A stretch of 64,000 bases of DNA from Hypoxylon rubiginosum (lineage: Eukaryota > Ascomycota > Sordariomycetes > Xylariales > Hypoxylaceae): contig CADCXA010000016.1 in the NCBI GenBank assembly GCA_902806565.1, positions 1,488,001 to 1,552,000 of the forward strand, given 5' to 3'. The notes beneath the pieces were generated by a model. That model was not told where the DNA came from and did no database searches. It saw only the letters and a program-made list of their open reading frames with translations. The position numbers were made by a program, and so were the translations under genes. Of the stretch, positions 19,214 to 30,499 are shown in pieces (the first letter of the stretch is position 1; the number at the start of each line of letters is the position of its first letter).

Positions 19214-21641
19214 ATGGCTTACGTATATAATTCCAAAGACTACTATCCGCGGCCTGACTTCGTCCACAGTAATCACAAGTGGACGCCTATAAACGACGGC
19301 TGGTCGATACTTTTTGACGACGAAGATGTCGGGCTCGGGGAGGCGTGGCACATAAACGGGGTCCCCGATAAGGTAGCCGTCACATCGTTTACCGATAAGA
19401 GCAGCAGCGAGGCCGAAGCTCAGAAGCTAGCGGCCTTCCCAGAGCTCAGAGAGAAGGGATTCAAGGCCCCCAAAGGCCAAAGCCGTGAGCATACCAAGAA
19501 ACCTATCAAAGTGCCCTTTGTGTTCCAGACGCCGGCGTCAGGCGTCTACGATAAGGATGCGCACGAGGTCCTGTGGTACGAGAGGAAGGTGGTCGATCCC
19601 CGCGGGAAGGGGGAGATCGAAGCCGGTGATAGGGTCCTAGCTCGCTTCGGGGCTGTAGACTACGATGTTACGATCTGGGCCTCGGGGTATCCCGTCGGCC
19701 AGCATCGAGGCGGACACGTACCTTTCGACGTAGACATCACCGATGCCTTGTCGAATGCCTGGAAGACTTCCGGAAAGGGGGAGCTTGATCTCGTCCTACG
19801 TATACGGGACTCCCCGCACGACTTGTCGCAGCCTAGGGGAAAGCAGTACTGGGCGCCTCAGCCGGAGAGTATTTTTTACACCCCATCCAGCGGGATCTGG
19901 CAGCCCGTCTGGCTGGAGGTCGTCCCCTCTGCGCGAATCGGCGACAGCAGTGCAGGAACGGTACTCAGGTCGAACAAGATTTCCGAAGGGCTCTTAGAGG
20001 CTAGAGTAGCTGTTTTGGGCCGGAGAGCGGGTCATGGGTATAGTGTTGAGATCGAGGGCAGTCTTCACGGGCTCGACGTCGCGAAGAAGAGGGAGAATCT
20101 GCCTGATGATAAGGATTACGTCTTTCTCAACCTCGGCCTATCGCTAAGCGACGAGCAGAAGTCGAAGGCGCCGCAGTCTCTTATTCAAAAAGCCCCGTTC
20201 GACAAACCGGACTGCTGGCGTGGTAACGTGGCGCTGTGGTCTCCAGATTACCCTACTTTGTACGACCTGGCTATCCGGCTATACGACTCCGACGGAAACC
20301 TCGTCGATGAAGTGAAGACGTACACCGGGTTCCGGCACCTGGACTGGACCCGGGGCGACCGAACGTTCCGGCTGAACGGGAAGCCGCTCTTCCAGGCGCT
20401 GGTGCTAGACCAGGGGTACTGGCCGGAAACGGGCATGACGCCGCCGTCGCCCGACAGCCTCAAGACGGACATCGAGCTCTCGAAGAAGATGGGGTTCAAT
20501 GGCTGCCGCAAGCACCAGAAGGTCGAGGACCCGGTCTTCCTGTACTGGGCGGACAAGCTGGGATACCTCGTCTGGGGCGAGATGGCGAATGCGTACGAGT
20601 TCAACGAGGATTACGCCGAGAGGTTCAGCCAGGAGTGGCTGGAGGCTGTGAAGAGGGATATCAATCATCCGTCGGTTGTTACTTGGACTCCTGTTAACGG
20701 TATGTCTTGTCCCTCCCATCTCCTCCATTTGGAGCGTTTCCAGGGGTATTTTGCTGTCTTTGATAGAGACTAACATATTCACAGTATGTTGCCATATCTC
20801 CCGCTTGAATCATACCAGCAAATCTCGTTTTTTTCCTCTTTCGGGTCATCTAGACAGTAAGTGCAGATGTGCCTCATACTAACGTGTGCAATAGGAGAGT
20901 TGGGCCTATCCAAACTTGAAGGACAACATAGACCAGCGGAACCACATTCGCTCGCTCTACTACATCACGAAGTGAGAATTCAGGCAGTCTTTCCCCCTTG
21001 AGCACAATACTCATCCTATACTATAGAACCCTCGACCCTACCAGACCCATCAACGACAACTGCGGATGGGAGCACGTCATCACCGACCTGAGCACGTTCC
21101 ACGACTACTCGGATCACCCGGAGCTCTCCAAGACGTGTGCTACGCTAGATGGCATCCTAGGCAAGAAGCTTGGGGGCCGCGATTTCTTCGTCGGGCCCGT
21201 GTCTCTCGAAGACGGGCGGACCGATGAGGGGACTAAGCATAAAGAGGGCGCGCCGGTGCTCTGTACGGAGTATGGAGGAGTGAATATCGCACCGGCGAAG
21301 GAATCGGAGAAAGGGGACAGGGACTGGGGGTACACGACAGCAAGCGACCCGAAGGATCTGCTGAAGAGGTTCGAGGCGTTGATACAGGCGGTTGTGAAAG
21401 GGGGGCATTGCTGCGGGGTTGTGTATACTCAGCTGTAAGTTTCGAACGGCGAGGAAACTTGAAACACGGCGTGGGCTTGCTAATACAAAATAGGTCTGAT
21501 ATCGAGCAAGAAGTCAACGGTCTGTATTCGTTCGATAGGAGGGAGAAGATTTCGGCGGTGGAGGTCAAGAAGATTGTCGATGCGGCGAAACAGACGTACT
21601 ACGACAGTCTTCCTAAGGACGTATTGCCCATCAGAGGTTAA
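19214..21641 (+). CDS. Glycoside hydrolase family 2 (beta-galactosidase/glucuronidase-like)
   Basis: Retaining exo-glycosidase of GH2; whether the sugar is galactose, glucuronic acid or mannose cannot be told. Exons 19214-20698, 20895-20971, 21027-21434 and 21494-21641 close in phase to give 705 aa. No signal peptide, so probably cytosolic. The sugar-binding domain includes WYERKVV, then HRGGHVPFDVDITDAL and PSSGIWQPVWLEVV; the immunoglobulin-like domain ends in YTGFRHLDW. In the TIM barrel, RKHQKVEDPVFLYWADKLGY and INHPSVVTWTPVN lead to the acid/base Glu496 in NESW; the nucleophile is Glu602 in TEYGG. The junction between Asn495 and Glu496 falls at 20699-20894, a segment that a single canonical intron cannot bridge in frame but a twin intron can. 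The other introns are 55 and 59 nt and canonical. Confidence 0.93.
20699..20894 (+). other. [D1,2] spliceosomal twin intron (stwintron) in the GH2 gene
   Basis: Inner intron 20700-20784: donor GTATGT, branch GACTAAC at about 20768-20774, acceptor TTCACAG; 85 nt. Its removal joins G20699 to TATGTT at 20785, creating a new GTATGT donor. The outer intron then runs to 20894, with branch TACTAAC about ten bases before acceptor AATAG; 111 nt after inner removal. The exon then ends exactly at AAC (Asn) and the next begins GAG-AGT-TGG (Glu-Ser-Trp), the GH2 acid/base motif. A single GT-AG intron 20700-20894 leaves an extra G and shifts the frame. Confidence 0.8.
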
Positions 21642-22175
21642 GCGACTTACACAAAGGGGTCCTAGGTGGTATGTCGTAGTGTTGAGAAGGGAATCCTCAA
21701 GGGATGCTAGACTACCAAGTAAACCAAGTAAACCAAGACCTGACTCATTGATTGTTGATGGCTTCCTTAGGTCGCTAGTCTAGTTGATAATCAATAGTAG
21801 ACGCTTATAAAAATTCACTATTCTTGGGAATATCTTGCCATGACAGGGTGATATGTGAACAGTGAATGTGAACAGTTTAGTGTTAAAGGTGTGGCACCGT
21901 GCTTGTACCGTCCTGCACCGTGCTTGGCTCGTGCTTGACTCGTACTGTGGCAGTATATGTAGATACTTAGATACCTACGTAATGGGATATAATGCATATA
22001 CCGGGGCATGTACTTGTATGCGGGGCGGGAAAATAATACAGCGCAGGGCAAATGGCCAATAGCCAATGACGAGGACATTAATTGTAAGTAAATTGGCCTC
22101 AACCTGGAACTTCGTCAATTGCCGCTTAAGCTCATCGAAATCTTCCCATCACCAATTGGCCCTCCCACAACGCGA
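21642..22175. other. Intergenic between GH2 and complex I genes
   Basis: Contains short direct repeats (AAACCAAGT near 21720, CGTGCTTG repeated near 21900-21930). No gene or RNA supported. It must include the promoter of the complex I gene. Confidence 0.5.
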
Positions 22176-23725
22176 ATGGCGTCGCTATATCGGATAGCTG
22201 GCTGCGGCGCCAGGCGCCTGCAGCTCGCAAAACCATCCATACGAGCCTTTTCCCAGTCCGCCCTGCGTAGAGCCAACGAGCTCCCGAATCAGCGTACCAC
22301 CCTCCAGCCCGTCGACCCGGACTTCGCTCATCCCGCCGACCCCTATGGCATGCAACGTCTCCAAAACCAGGCCGGCACGATCGAGGCCTCGCGAGAGGGT
22401 AGCATAAGCGACCGAAAGGTCCGCCACTATACCGTCAACTTCGGCCCCCAGCATCCCGCCGCCCACGGTGTGTTGCGGTTAATTCTCGAACTGAGCGGAG
22501 AGGAGATCATTCGAGCCGATCCCCACGTCGGGTTGCTACACAGAGGAACGGAGAAGTTGATCGAGTATAAGACGTACCTCCAAGCCTTACCCTATTTCGA
22601 TCGACTCGACTACTGTTCCATGATGACGAATGAGCAATGTTTCTCCCTCGCCGTGGAGAAGCTGCTGAACATCGAAATCCCCGAGCGAGCCAAGTTCATC
22701 CGGACCTTGTTCGGAGAGATCACGAGAGTTCTGAACCATCTCATGTCCGTTCTGTCACACGCCATGGACGTTGGCGCCTTGACCCCTTTCCTGTGGGGTT
22801 TTGAGGAACGAGAGAAATTGATGGTAAGTATTCTATTGGCAAATCTATGAATGCAGCGCATTAAGGGGTATCTAAAATTCAGCCACTAATTCATTTGAAT
22901 AGGAATTCTATGAACGTGTTTCCGGAGCTCGTCTCCATGCCGCCTACGTCAGACCCGGTGGTGTTCACCAAGATATCCCCATCGGCCTGCTTGACGATAT
23001 TTACCAATGGGCAACGCAATTCGGTGACCGAATTGACGAGACCGAGGAAATGCTCACGGACAACCGTATCTGGATCCAAAGATTGCAGGGTGTTGGTGTC
23101 GTTCCTGCCGATGAGGCTCTCAACCTTTCCTTCAGTGGTGTCATGCTACGAGGATCTGGTGTTCCGTGGGATATTCGCAAGAGTCAGCCCTATGACGCTT
23201 ATGACCAGGTTGAGTTTGATGTTCCCGTCGGAGTCAACGGTGACTGCTACGACCGATATCTTTGCCGCATGGAAGAGTTCCGCCAGTCCCTCCGAATCAT
23301 TCATCAGTGCCTGAATAAGATGCCAGCTGGCCCCGTACGAGTGGAGGACTACAAGGTATCGCCGCCTCCCCGAGCAGCCATGAAGGAGAACATGGAGGCC
23401 CTCATTCACCACTTCTTGCTTTACACTAAGGGCTACTCTGTACCTCCGGGCGAGACGTATTCCGTAATCGAAGCACCAAAGGGAGAGATGGGTGTTTATG
23501 TTGTTAGTGATGGAAGCGAGAGACCATACCGTTGCCACATCCGCGCCCCCGGTTTTGCTCACTTGAGTGGGTTCGATCACATCTCCAGAGGGCATCTTCT
23601 TGCCGACGCAGTTGCAGTAATTGGTACGATGGATCTGGTGTTTGGTAAGTGGCCTCAGCCTCTTTGTAATTCATCGCGTGAAATATTATGCTAACCTATA
23701 AAAACCAGGCGAGGTTGATAGGTAG
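22176..23725 (+). CDS. NADH:ubiquinone oxidoreductase 49-kDa subunit (NDUFS2)
   Basis: Core subunit of mitochondrial complex I that, with the PSST subunit, forms the ubiquinone pocket near cluster N2. Exons 22176-22823, 22903-23644 and 23709-23725 join in phases 0 and 1 to give 468 aa; the last exon is only 17 nt and supplies the family C-terminus FGEVDR, with Gly split across the junction. The N-terminal 40 residues are Arg/Ala/Ser-rich, a mitochondrial presequence. Diagnostic motifs are [55 protein letters not shown], and [10 protein letters not shown], then [20 protein letters not shown] and [14 protein letters not shown]. The tiny last exon is easily lost by gene callers, which would read into the intron instead. 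Confidence 0.97.
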
Positions 23726-24281
23726 CCTGCTACAGATAGGCTAGGCTAGAATGAAAAAGAATTAACTATGCAGACTTAGAATTCTGCTCTCATGTACGAT
23801 AACCGAATACCCTGAGGCAACACCCCTTATGGTAAAATGCATCTAGAGCATCGAAGAGGCGTTGCAGTGCCTCGGGTATATAAATCCTTGATTTGCCATC
23901 GATCCGTTTCTCTCGTTTTTCTCATTACCCCCTCGTGCACTCCTATATCTCTGTTCCGTCCCCATCATCTGTGTCACCTAGGTTCCGAGCCTTCCAAAGC
24001 TCAACTAGCCTGCTTCAATTCCTTGCGTCTCGGGGGTATTAATTAAGTTGCTCTGGGGTATCAATTAAGTTGTTTTTTTTTTTTCGGATTTTCGTTTTCG
24101 TTTTCTGCCAACTTTCGTTAGTTTTCGCCTCTAAAAAAACGCTTCCGGGTCAGTGCAATTGGGCTTACCTCTTTCTCTCTGCTAGGAAGGCTCGGGTAAC
24201 CGGTAAACATAATTCTCGCGAAATAGCATTAGGTACTTCAAATGAAGAAAAGGGCGAAGTGTTAAAAGTCGGGCATCTCTC
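23726..24281. other. Intergenic, pyrimidine-rich
   Basis: Convergent 3' flanks. A near-direct repeat GGGGTATYAATTAAGTTG occurs twice (about 24033-24071), followed by a T-run. No gene supported. Confidence 0.45.
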
Positions 24282-25727
24282 CTAGTGAGACGCGCTGCGA
24301 CGGTGGCTAGGCAGCTTAGGGTAGTGCAGAGGGTAGTGCAGCTCGCACTCCTCGAAGGGGGGCATGTGCGAGTCTCCCTCGGGACCGGCACCGATGGGCA
24401 GGCCCGCTAGGGGGACCTCGGTATGCTCGTACCAGGCGGTCTGCATGTCAACGGGGTGGTCCGCGTAAGGCGCAGACGGGGTCGCGGCGGCGGTGGCGGC
24501 GATGCCGCTGTCGGGACTGCAAGCCCAACGCGCGGGGTGGCCGGGATTCGTCGTGACGTGCGGAATGGAACTGGCCAGGGGGTTCTGTTGAGGCTCGCCC
24601 TGGGCGGCGTCTTCGGCTCCTAGAGCCATGCCGGACGAGTGCTCTGCCGTCGTTGCGGGGCCGCTAATATCGGCCGAGGTGTGGTGGCCCAAGTACTGGG
24701 CGTTGTATTCAGCCAGCGTGTTGACGTCGGTGAGGCCTAGGCCGCTCTCGGGACTGGCTTCGCCGAGCACGGGCGTCAGCGGGCTCTCGTAACGCTCGAA
24801 GCGGATCTGGCACGAGCAGCGTCCATCTGCGTGGAGGGGCTCGTGGTCTTGAAGCCATTCGGCGCCGTACAAGCTCAGCATGCGGACAGAGACCATGGGT
24901 TTCTTGCTTGCGCTGTCCTGTCGCTCTTCGAAAAGAGGAGCTAGCTGGGTTGCGGTCTGGAATGCAGCTGTGGGGTAGCCGTGCTGCTGCTGTTGCTGCT
25001 GCTGTTGGTGGAAAACCTGCTGCTGCTGCTGCTCGGCAGCCTGGTCCTGGGCCTTCTTGTTACGTTGCTGCTTGCCCTTGCCCTTGCTCTTAGCGCTTCC
25101 GGATTGATCCGTGGGGGAGGTGCTAGCGTCGGTAGTCATGGTCGAGCCTGCGGCAGAAGCGTTCTGAATGGGAAGTTGGACGAACGCAGCGGTTGCGTCA
25201 AAGGACAGAGAGCTTCGGTGGCCCCAGGGCGCGTCTTGGGCACCACCGCCGTAGGAGAGGCCGTGAGCTTGGTTGTGAGACGGAACGAAGGGAGCGGCTG
25301 AGCCGGAGAGGTGAGATTGGTGAGCCGCCATTTGGGTTAATGCCTCACTGTCATGCCCATTACCATAGTGGTGGTTGGCGGCGTCGCCGACGTAAATACG
25401 CTGCTCTTCACTGCCGCTGTTGCTGCCGCTGCTGCCGGTGTCGACATAGTGAGATACGACTCTGGGCTGCTGTAGGTGCGGAAATTGGGCAGCGCAACCG
25501 CAGACGCCTCGCTCGTGCATGAAGCGGTGTTCTAGCTCGAGGATGTTGACCCAACGGCCGTGGAGGATGCGGGCGCAAGTCGGGCAGAAAGTTTGCGACA
25601 GGACGGGCCGAACCGCGTTCTGCGCACAGCACGGGTTGTTGTAAAGCTGGGTCGTCAAAGGGCAAAGCCGCTTGACCGGGGTACTTGCGTGGCCGCAAGT
25701 GTAACCGACGAACTCGGTGAAGCACAT
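24282..25727 (-). CDS. Unknown protein: N-terminal Cys/His cluster, polyQ middle
   Basis: I do not recognise this protein. One frame of 481 aa from the first ATG. The first 80 residues carry a regular Cys/His set: Cys2, Cys11, His13, Cys22, Cys33, Cys34, Cys48, Cys51, Cys76, Cys78, with CGH, CPTC and CGC pairs, suggesting a zinc-binding or disulfide-rich module (inference). The rest is low-complexity: Ser/Gly/His-rich, a basic patch (KSKGKGKQQRNKK), two glutamine tracts encoded by CAG/CAA repeats, and Ala/Pro/Ser-rich C-terminal half with a further motif RMLSLYGAEWLQDHEPLH and CSCQIRFERYE. The last motif, well ordered and Cys-bearing, may be a second small conserved element. Long plus-strand frames opposite it come from the repeats. 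Could be a nuclear regulator, but nothing proves this. Confidence 0.75.
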   Translation of the reverse strand: MCFTEFVGYTCGHASTPVKRLCPLTTQLYNNPCCAQNAVRPVLSQTFCPTCARILHGRWVNILELEHRFMHERGVCGCAAQFPHLQQPRVVSHYVDTGSSGSNSGSEEQRIYVGDAANHHYGNGHDSEALTQMAAHQSHLSGSAAPFVPSHNQAHGLSYGGGAQDAPWGHRSSLSFDATAAFVQLPIQNASAAGSTMTTDASTSPTDQSGSAKSKGKGKQQRNKKAQDQAAEQQQQQVFHQQQQQQQQHGYPTAAFQTATQLAPLFEERQDSASKKPMVSVRMLSLYGAEWLQDHEPLHADGRCSCQIRFERYESPLTPVLGEASPESGLGLTDVNTLAEYNAQYLGHHTSADISGPATTAEHSSGMALGAEDAAQGEPQQNPLASSIPHVTTNPGHPARWACSPDSGIAATAAATPSAPYADHPVDMQTAWYEHTEVPLAGLPIGAGPEGDSHMPPFEECELHYPLHYPKLPSHRRSASH

Positions 25728-26080
25728 CTTGGTCTGCTAGCGATTGTTGGGTCAAGTATATGAAGGTAGAAAGGGACTTGATGATATGAGATAAGAGTGT
25801 TGTATGAAGAGGGGAAAGCGTTGTATGAAGAGGGAAGAGTGCTAGACGATGATGAAATGTAGTGATACTAGGTATCGTGAAGAAGAGATATTTCTATTGG
25901 GATGGAAAGGTTAGCACCTATGTATGTTTGAAGTAGAAGAGAGGAGTATATAGTTTCAAGAGCAAGGTCGATATTTTATACCTTTGCCCTTGAGGGGATG
26001 GTTATTGGCCAGGGGTTGTTGATGGGAAATCCCAGACCAATATTGGGGCAGCTACGATAGATAGCTTTGCTTGTTCCCGG

Positions 26081-26116
26081 GGTATGGAAGGTATGGAAGG
26101 TATGGAAGGTATGGAA
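26081..26116. repeat. Tandem repeat, 4 x GGTATGGAA
   Basis: Four exact 9-bp copies in a row, in the upstream region of the polyQ gene. A minisatellite likely to vary in copy number between strains. Confidence 0.9.
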
Positions 26117-26662
26117 GGATAGAGCAGTTGGTGTTAAGAAATAGGCCAGGTATATCTCCTATTTTTTGTAGGTGCTTTTGTGCTTACCTTGCTTGGGTGT
26201 ATAACAACTAAAGTTGACTTGAGGTAGGCAAGAATAGCGCAGGGATAGGTGAGTAGAGGCAACCCAGCTTCAAAAGTAGAGCAGCCTCCGATTTTCGGTG
26301 GGAGAGAGGCAGATAGTGGTCTGGTAGAAGATATTATTGGCAGAATCGCTATGATAAACCTCTACCGTGGCTTCTATTCCAAAGCAGGCAGTCGCTCACC
26401 CCTGGAACTGAAAGACTCTCTATGTTGGGATGAAATTTGGGCAGTAACTGGCACACGCAAAGGGACACGCGTAGGTGTTGAAAGTGACAATAACAAGGTA
26501 GTGCCATGATCATACAGGCTACTGCCCTGGAAAATCACTTCTATATCCACTTATGGCGTACCCGGCTGGCTAGATCTGGTCAAAATTGGACTGGCAACTA
26601 CGGTCTTGCTTTATTGCTCTACTATTCACTGTATTGCTGTACTGCTGTACTGAGCTTCTGGG

Positions 26663-26686
26663 CTGCTAGGCTGCTAGGCTGCTAGG
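26663..26686. repeat. Tandem repeat, 3 x CTGCTAGG
   Basis: Three exact 8-bp copies in intergenic DNA, next to CTGTACTG-type near repeats (about 26625-26650). Confidence 0.85.
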
Positions 26687-27879
26687 CTACGCCGGCAACC
26701 GGCACCGTGCGAGTACGTACCGCCTTGTTTACGTGCCAACGACGGCAGACCGCCCTTCTAGCTAAGTAATTTTCAAAAACGCACTGTCAAAAAGAGCTCC
26801 GGGGCAAATTAGCGCCCGTCCCAATGCCACGGTATTCTACTAACCCATCAGGCGCCTTTTAGTAGGTAAAGGGGTGAGCAACCTTACTGGACACTTAGAG
26901 CTCACTCCCAAGAACATTAGACGTGATGGCCAATCAAATTAAGAGACGAGCATGATATTTTGATAGAGGATCGAGAGGGGGAAAGACTAAAGTCACACCG
27001 TTGTGATCTAGCTTGGATCTGAAGAGAGGAATTTTGCGCTCTGGGATGCCGGTAGTTAGGACTTGGGATGAGGTTCAGGGGTCAGCGATGTTGACGACTT
27101 CTTGGAATCAAAATCACAGATTAGTGATTAGAATATTGTGCAGCGAGATAGAAATCGGTTTGTAGAATAGATAGTTGTCAAAGAGAAGGTGTGATAAAGG
27201 AGACTCTTGGTGAAGGCAAATGTTCATGAGATGGCGATGGTATCTTCACTCATTACTTAGCGGCTATACTTTCTTCACAGAAAGCCCTCTCCCAAGTAAT
27301 AATTAAATACCTATATGGGTATTAAAGCTATCCCGGTACATGCCAATTTGGGAAGGCAGAGTGCCGTTGCCATATGCCTAAAGGAGATATTATATGGAAA
27401 GACTACCTAGACACCTGGGGCAAACTCGCTGAGCTGGTATATGTTTGCCAGAGATACAACTTCATTACAAGCATTATCTTGCCGGCTATTTGTGGACCAG
27501 TACACATTATCGGGTTTCCAGCAAAAGGTTGTCAAATACCACCCCATACAACTTGATCAGGACAGGCATCTCCTGCCACCAGGTAATACAATACCAGCTT
27601 AAATATAAAACCACCACAACCAAGAACATCTGACGGAATCCACATGTTATTTTCGTGAATCTTTACTCCTACAAAAGCGAAAATTTGGTTTGGCTTAATC
27701 TTTGGAGTTGACATTGTACTGCTTTGATGAAGCCAAGTACTTTTCTTCACCCAAGTTACTCAAGATTTTATGCCATTATTGGACCAAAATCCCCAAGTTC
27801 TTACACTTCATATTCCCATCACAGTTTAAATTTCTCTCTTTATCTTGCTAATTCGTTTGTGTACTAGGTATTTGACAAT

Positions 27880-30499
27880 TTACCTGTACTTCAACCCAGG
27901 CACTGGCATTTGGATTGTGTCAAAAGGGGCAGTTGTGAATGCGCATTTTCCAATTCCATCCTTCATTTCCACCACGCCCCATTGCACCGGTAACAGATAA
28001 CCATCTTCGCGATCCTCTTGAAGAACGTGGCAAGCAGCACTGATTACCATACTGTTGGTAGACACCATACTCATAGTGCCATCGTACTTGCGAAGTCCCA
28101 TCCCTACAACGGAAAGAATGACCAAAGCCCCGACAATCAACGCTGTCGTTTGTTAGAGAGAAAAAGATGCGACTTTAGACGAGGTATTATTGAATAAGAA
28201 CTCACTCATGAAAACTGCAATTGGGCTATAGCCGCAAGTTGAGAAAGAATTGGCCACGTCGACCTGGCCTCCAGGACAAACCTCTGGGGAGCCGTCCGCG
28301 CATATTGCTGTTATTCGAGCTAGAAAAAGGCTCTGTGAAATCAGCCAGTGCAGTATACCAGAACTTGTGTAGAGCGGTATGCCGTATCGGAGCGGTAGGG
28401 AGATGAAGTAGCTGGACCGTTGGATCCCTATAGGCTCGGAGACACGAAGTGGTTTCCGCTCCTTTAAACACATGCGACTAAATTCGCGCTGGACGAGAAA
28501 TATACTCAGCATGGCGTTATAGAAGATGTAAAGGATAGATAGAACAAGTTGTGGAAAGTTGGCTACGAGAACATTGGCGATCAAGCCTCTAGGATCTTCC
28601 CGTGGCAGGCCGATGACCAGGTATGTATAGGGTGTAAGATTGCCAAATCCTAGTTGCCAAAGTCCCGAGATGGTCGTGGGAAAGTGTCGACGACGGAGAC
28701 TTGTGAAGGATATTCCCAGCAGGATTGCTGCTATCGCAACCGTAAGACAGCAGCTACAGGCAGGTCAGCTCCGGTGCTAGTACCATCGATCCAGTCTACA
28801 TCGTGTACCGCTGTTTTACTCACAAAAAGAGCAAAATAAACCATCGTTGGATGCTAGCAGCTGTAAACCAAAACATTCGTTTTTTCTTTCCCTTCCACTT
28901 GCGGGGGTCCCGATTCAGGGTAAAGGGATGCTTCACAAGGCGAGACCTCCATGGACGTCGGCGTATGAAATCGTCTTTGGTGGAAAGGCCCATATCGATA
29001 GTTGTCGGATCTGGCTTCCTCATGAAAGAAGCGATTGCGTCGCCGAGAGTATATATGATTGCCTTATCTGCATCGCTGCGCTCAGCGTCTTGCCATTTCC
29101 TCATAAACCAAATACAAAGCATCACAGATGCTTTGATGAAGTTCAAGGCACAGACTGCATACATGATAGGCGGCGAGTATTCAAAACGGCATTTGTTCGT
29201 AATGGTCTCCGGAGACTGGACTCGGCAATGCGATACTTCGTATCTTTTGGGACCGAGGAACCACTTCGTAACTGGGAGATCAGGGGATATAGCCACAAAA
29301 TTCGTAGTAGATGCATTCATAAGCGCCCACATGTTCTTTGCCCAGTCGTCGGATCGTGGTATGATAGAAACATACATCAACAAGCTGTCGTCCTCCGACC
29401 CGGTGTCGTTCTTCATAAATATGACCCCGTTACCTTGGGGGGTAAAATAATCATTGTACAATGCGAAGCAATCAGAGATGTTCATTTCCTCCCATCCGGC
29501 AGTCAACACATCTTCCTGCATGCTTGTGATTATCGCCGTGTAGTTGCGATCCTTTGGATTGACTCTCAATTCATCCCACCCGAAGTCACCTCGTCGGTTT
29601 ATTTCGGCGGTGGCGAGATCCCAGGAGCTGCCGTTGATAAAGGAGTCCTTCACCACTGCAATAGTGTAGTCGTTTGAGGCAAGAGACTGGAAAACAGCAG
29701 AGTTGTATCTCCAAATTGTGAAATTAGTCCAATAAGACGAGAAACGGAAGAATGGAATCTTGAAATGGATATGCGCTTACATCAGATGAATAGGGATAGA
29801 GCTAATAGCCAAAAGAGCCCAAGCCACTCGTCTCCAGGCACTGATGTATCGAAGGTTCCGTAAGCTCGGCACACCGATGTCTAGCCATCGGCCCTCCTGG
29901 TGCGCCCTATTTTCCTCATGAGATCGAGCCTGGTGCGCCCGATCTATGTCGGCTCGAGTAGGTGCGGCTTGAAGCTGCATACAATAGTTCGACGCCGACA
30001 GCATGCCGGTACTAAGGAGGTTGATCAAAAGATGAAGCCACTGGTCAAGAGTCTTGACCCTATTACAGTCGCCTTCATAGATAGTCCCCACGCCATTCTG
30101 GCTACCATAATGTGTGACTGCAAATATCGTCAGGGCAAGATTAGCAGCGAGGATAGCACTGATGAGTGATATTTGCATCAACAAGGCTCGGCTCCTTCGT
30201 GATAAATATATGCGCCAGCTATCGCCCTCATCGTACTGAATCTGGGGGAACCATTGGGAGAGAGTGCTCTTCTTCAGGAAGGAATTTGCGCGGAAGTTAT
30301 GTACGTCTGCTGCCTGTTCGATACTTTGATTGAAATGACCTTGGCTGCTAGGACCAGCGACGAAGTCGACTAATTCTATAGAGGCCTCTGATGCGTTTTC
30401 GGATATGGGTTCAACCTCACCAACACTTTTTCATCAGTTTTATAGTCTGAAACAAGCATCCTATACGTACCGTATCCCTGCGACAAGTGGTTCTGCCAT
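27880..30499 (-). CDS. DUF6536-type multi-pass membrane protein
   Basis: Member of a large fungal family of integral membrane proteins with the DUF6536 domain; function unknown. Proposed minus-strand exons 30499-30471, 30425-29781, 29708-28824, 28753-28206 and 28142-27880 close in phases 2, 2, 2 and 1 to give 789 aa. The N-terminal domain shows ALLMQISLISAILAANLALT (membrane segment), YEGDC, LLSTGMLSASNYCMQ, APTRADIDRAH and RWLDIGVPSLRNL, then LLAISSIPIHL and YNSAVF, the family hallmarks. An extracytosolic loop with N-glycosylation-type sites follows, then several further segments (MYAVCALNFIKASVMLCIW, VANFPQLVLSILYIFYNAML, and LIVGALVILSVVGMGL). The first exon is just 29 nt, followed by a 45-nt intron ending AAAAAG; that border is the least certain. 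The remaining introns are 62-73 nt and canonical. Confidence 0.88.

Larger units (their letters stand above)
25728..27879. other. Long intergenic stretch
   Basis: About 2.1 kb without a convincing gene. It includes a four-copy 9-bp repeat (26081-26116) and a three-copy 8-bp repeat (26663-26686). It probably holds a long promoter for the minus-strand polyQ gene and the 3' end of the DUF6536 gene. Short open frames near 26249 and 27374 show no family signal. Confidence 0.5.

Noticed and set aside
20785..20850. Micro-exon between the two splice-signal sets of the GH2 gene
   Set aside because: It would need a 38-nt following intron and gives the wrong phase at the Glu-Ser-Trp exon, and would split the catalytic motif.
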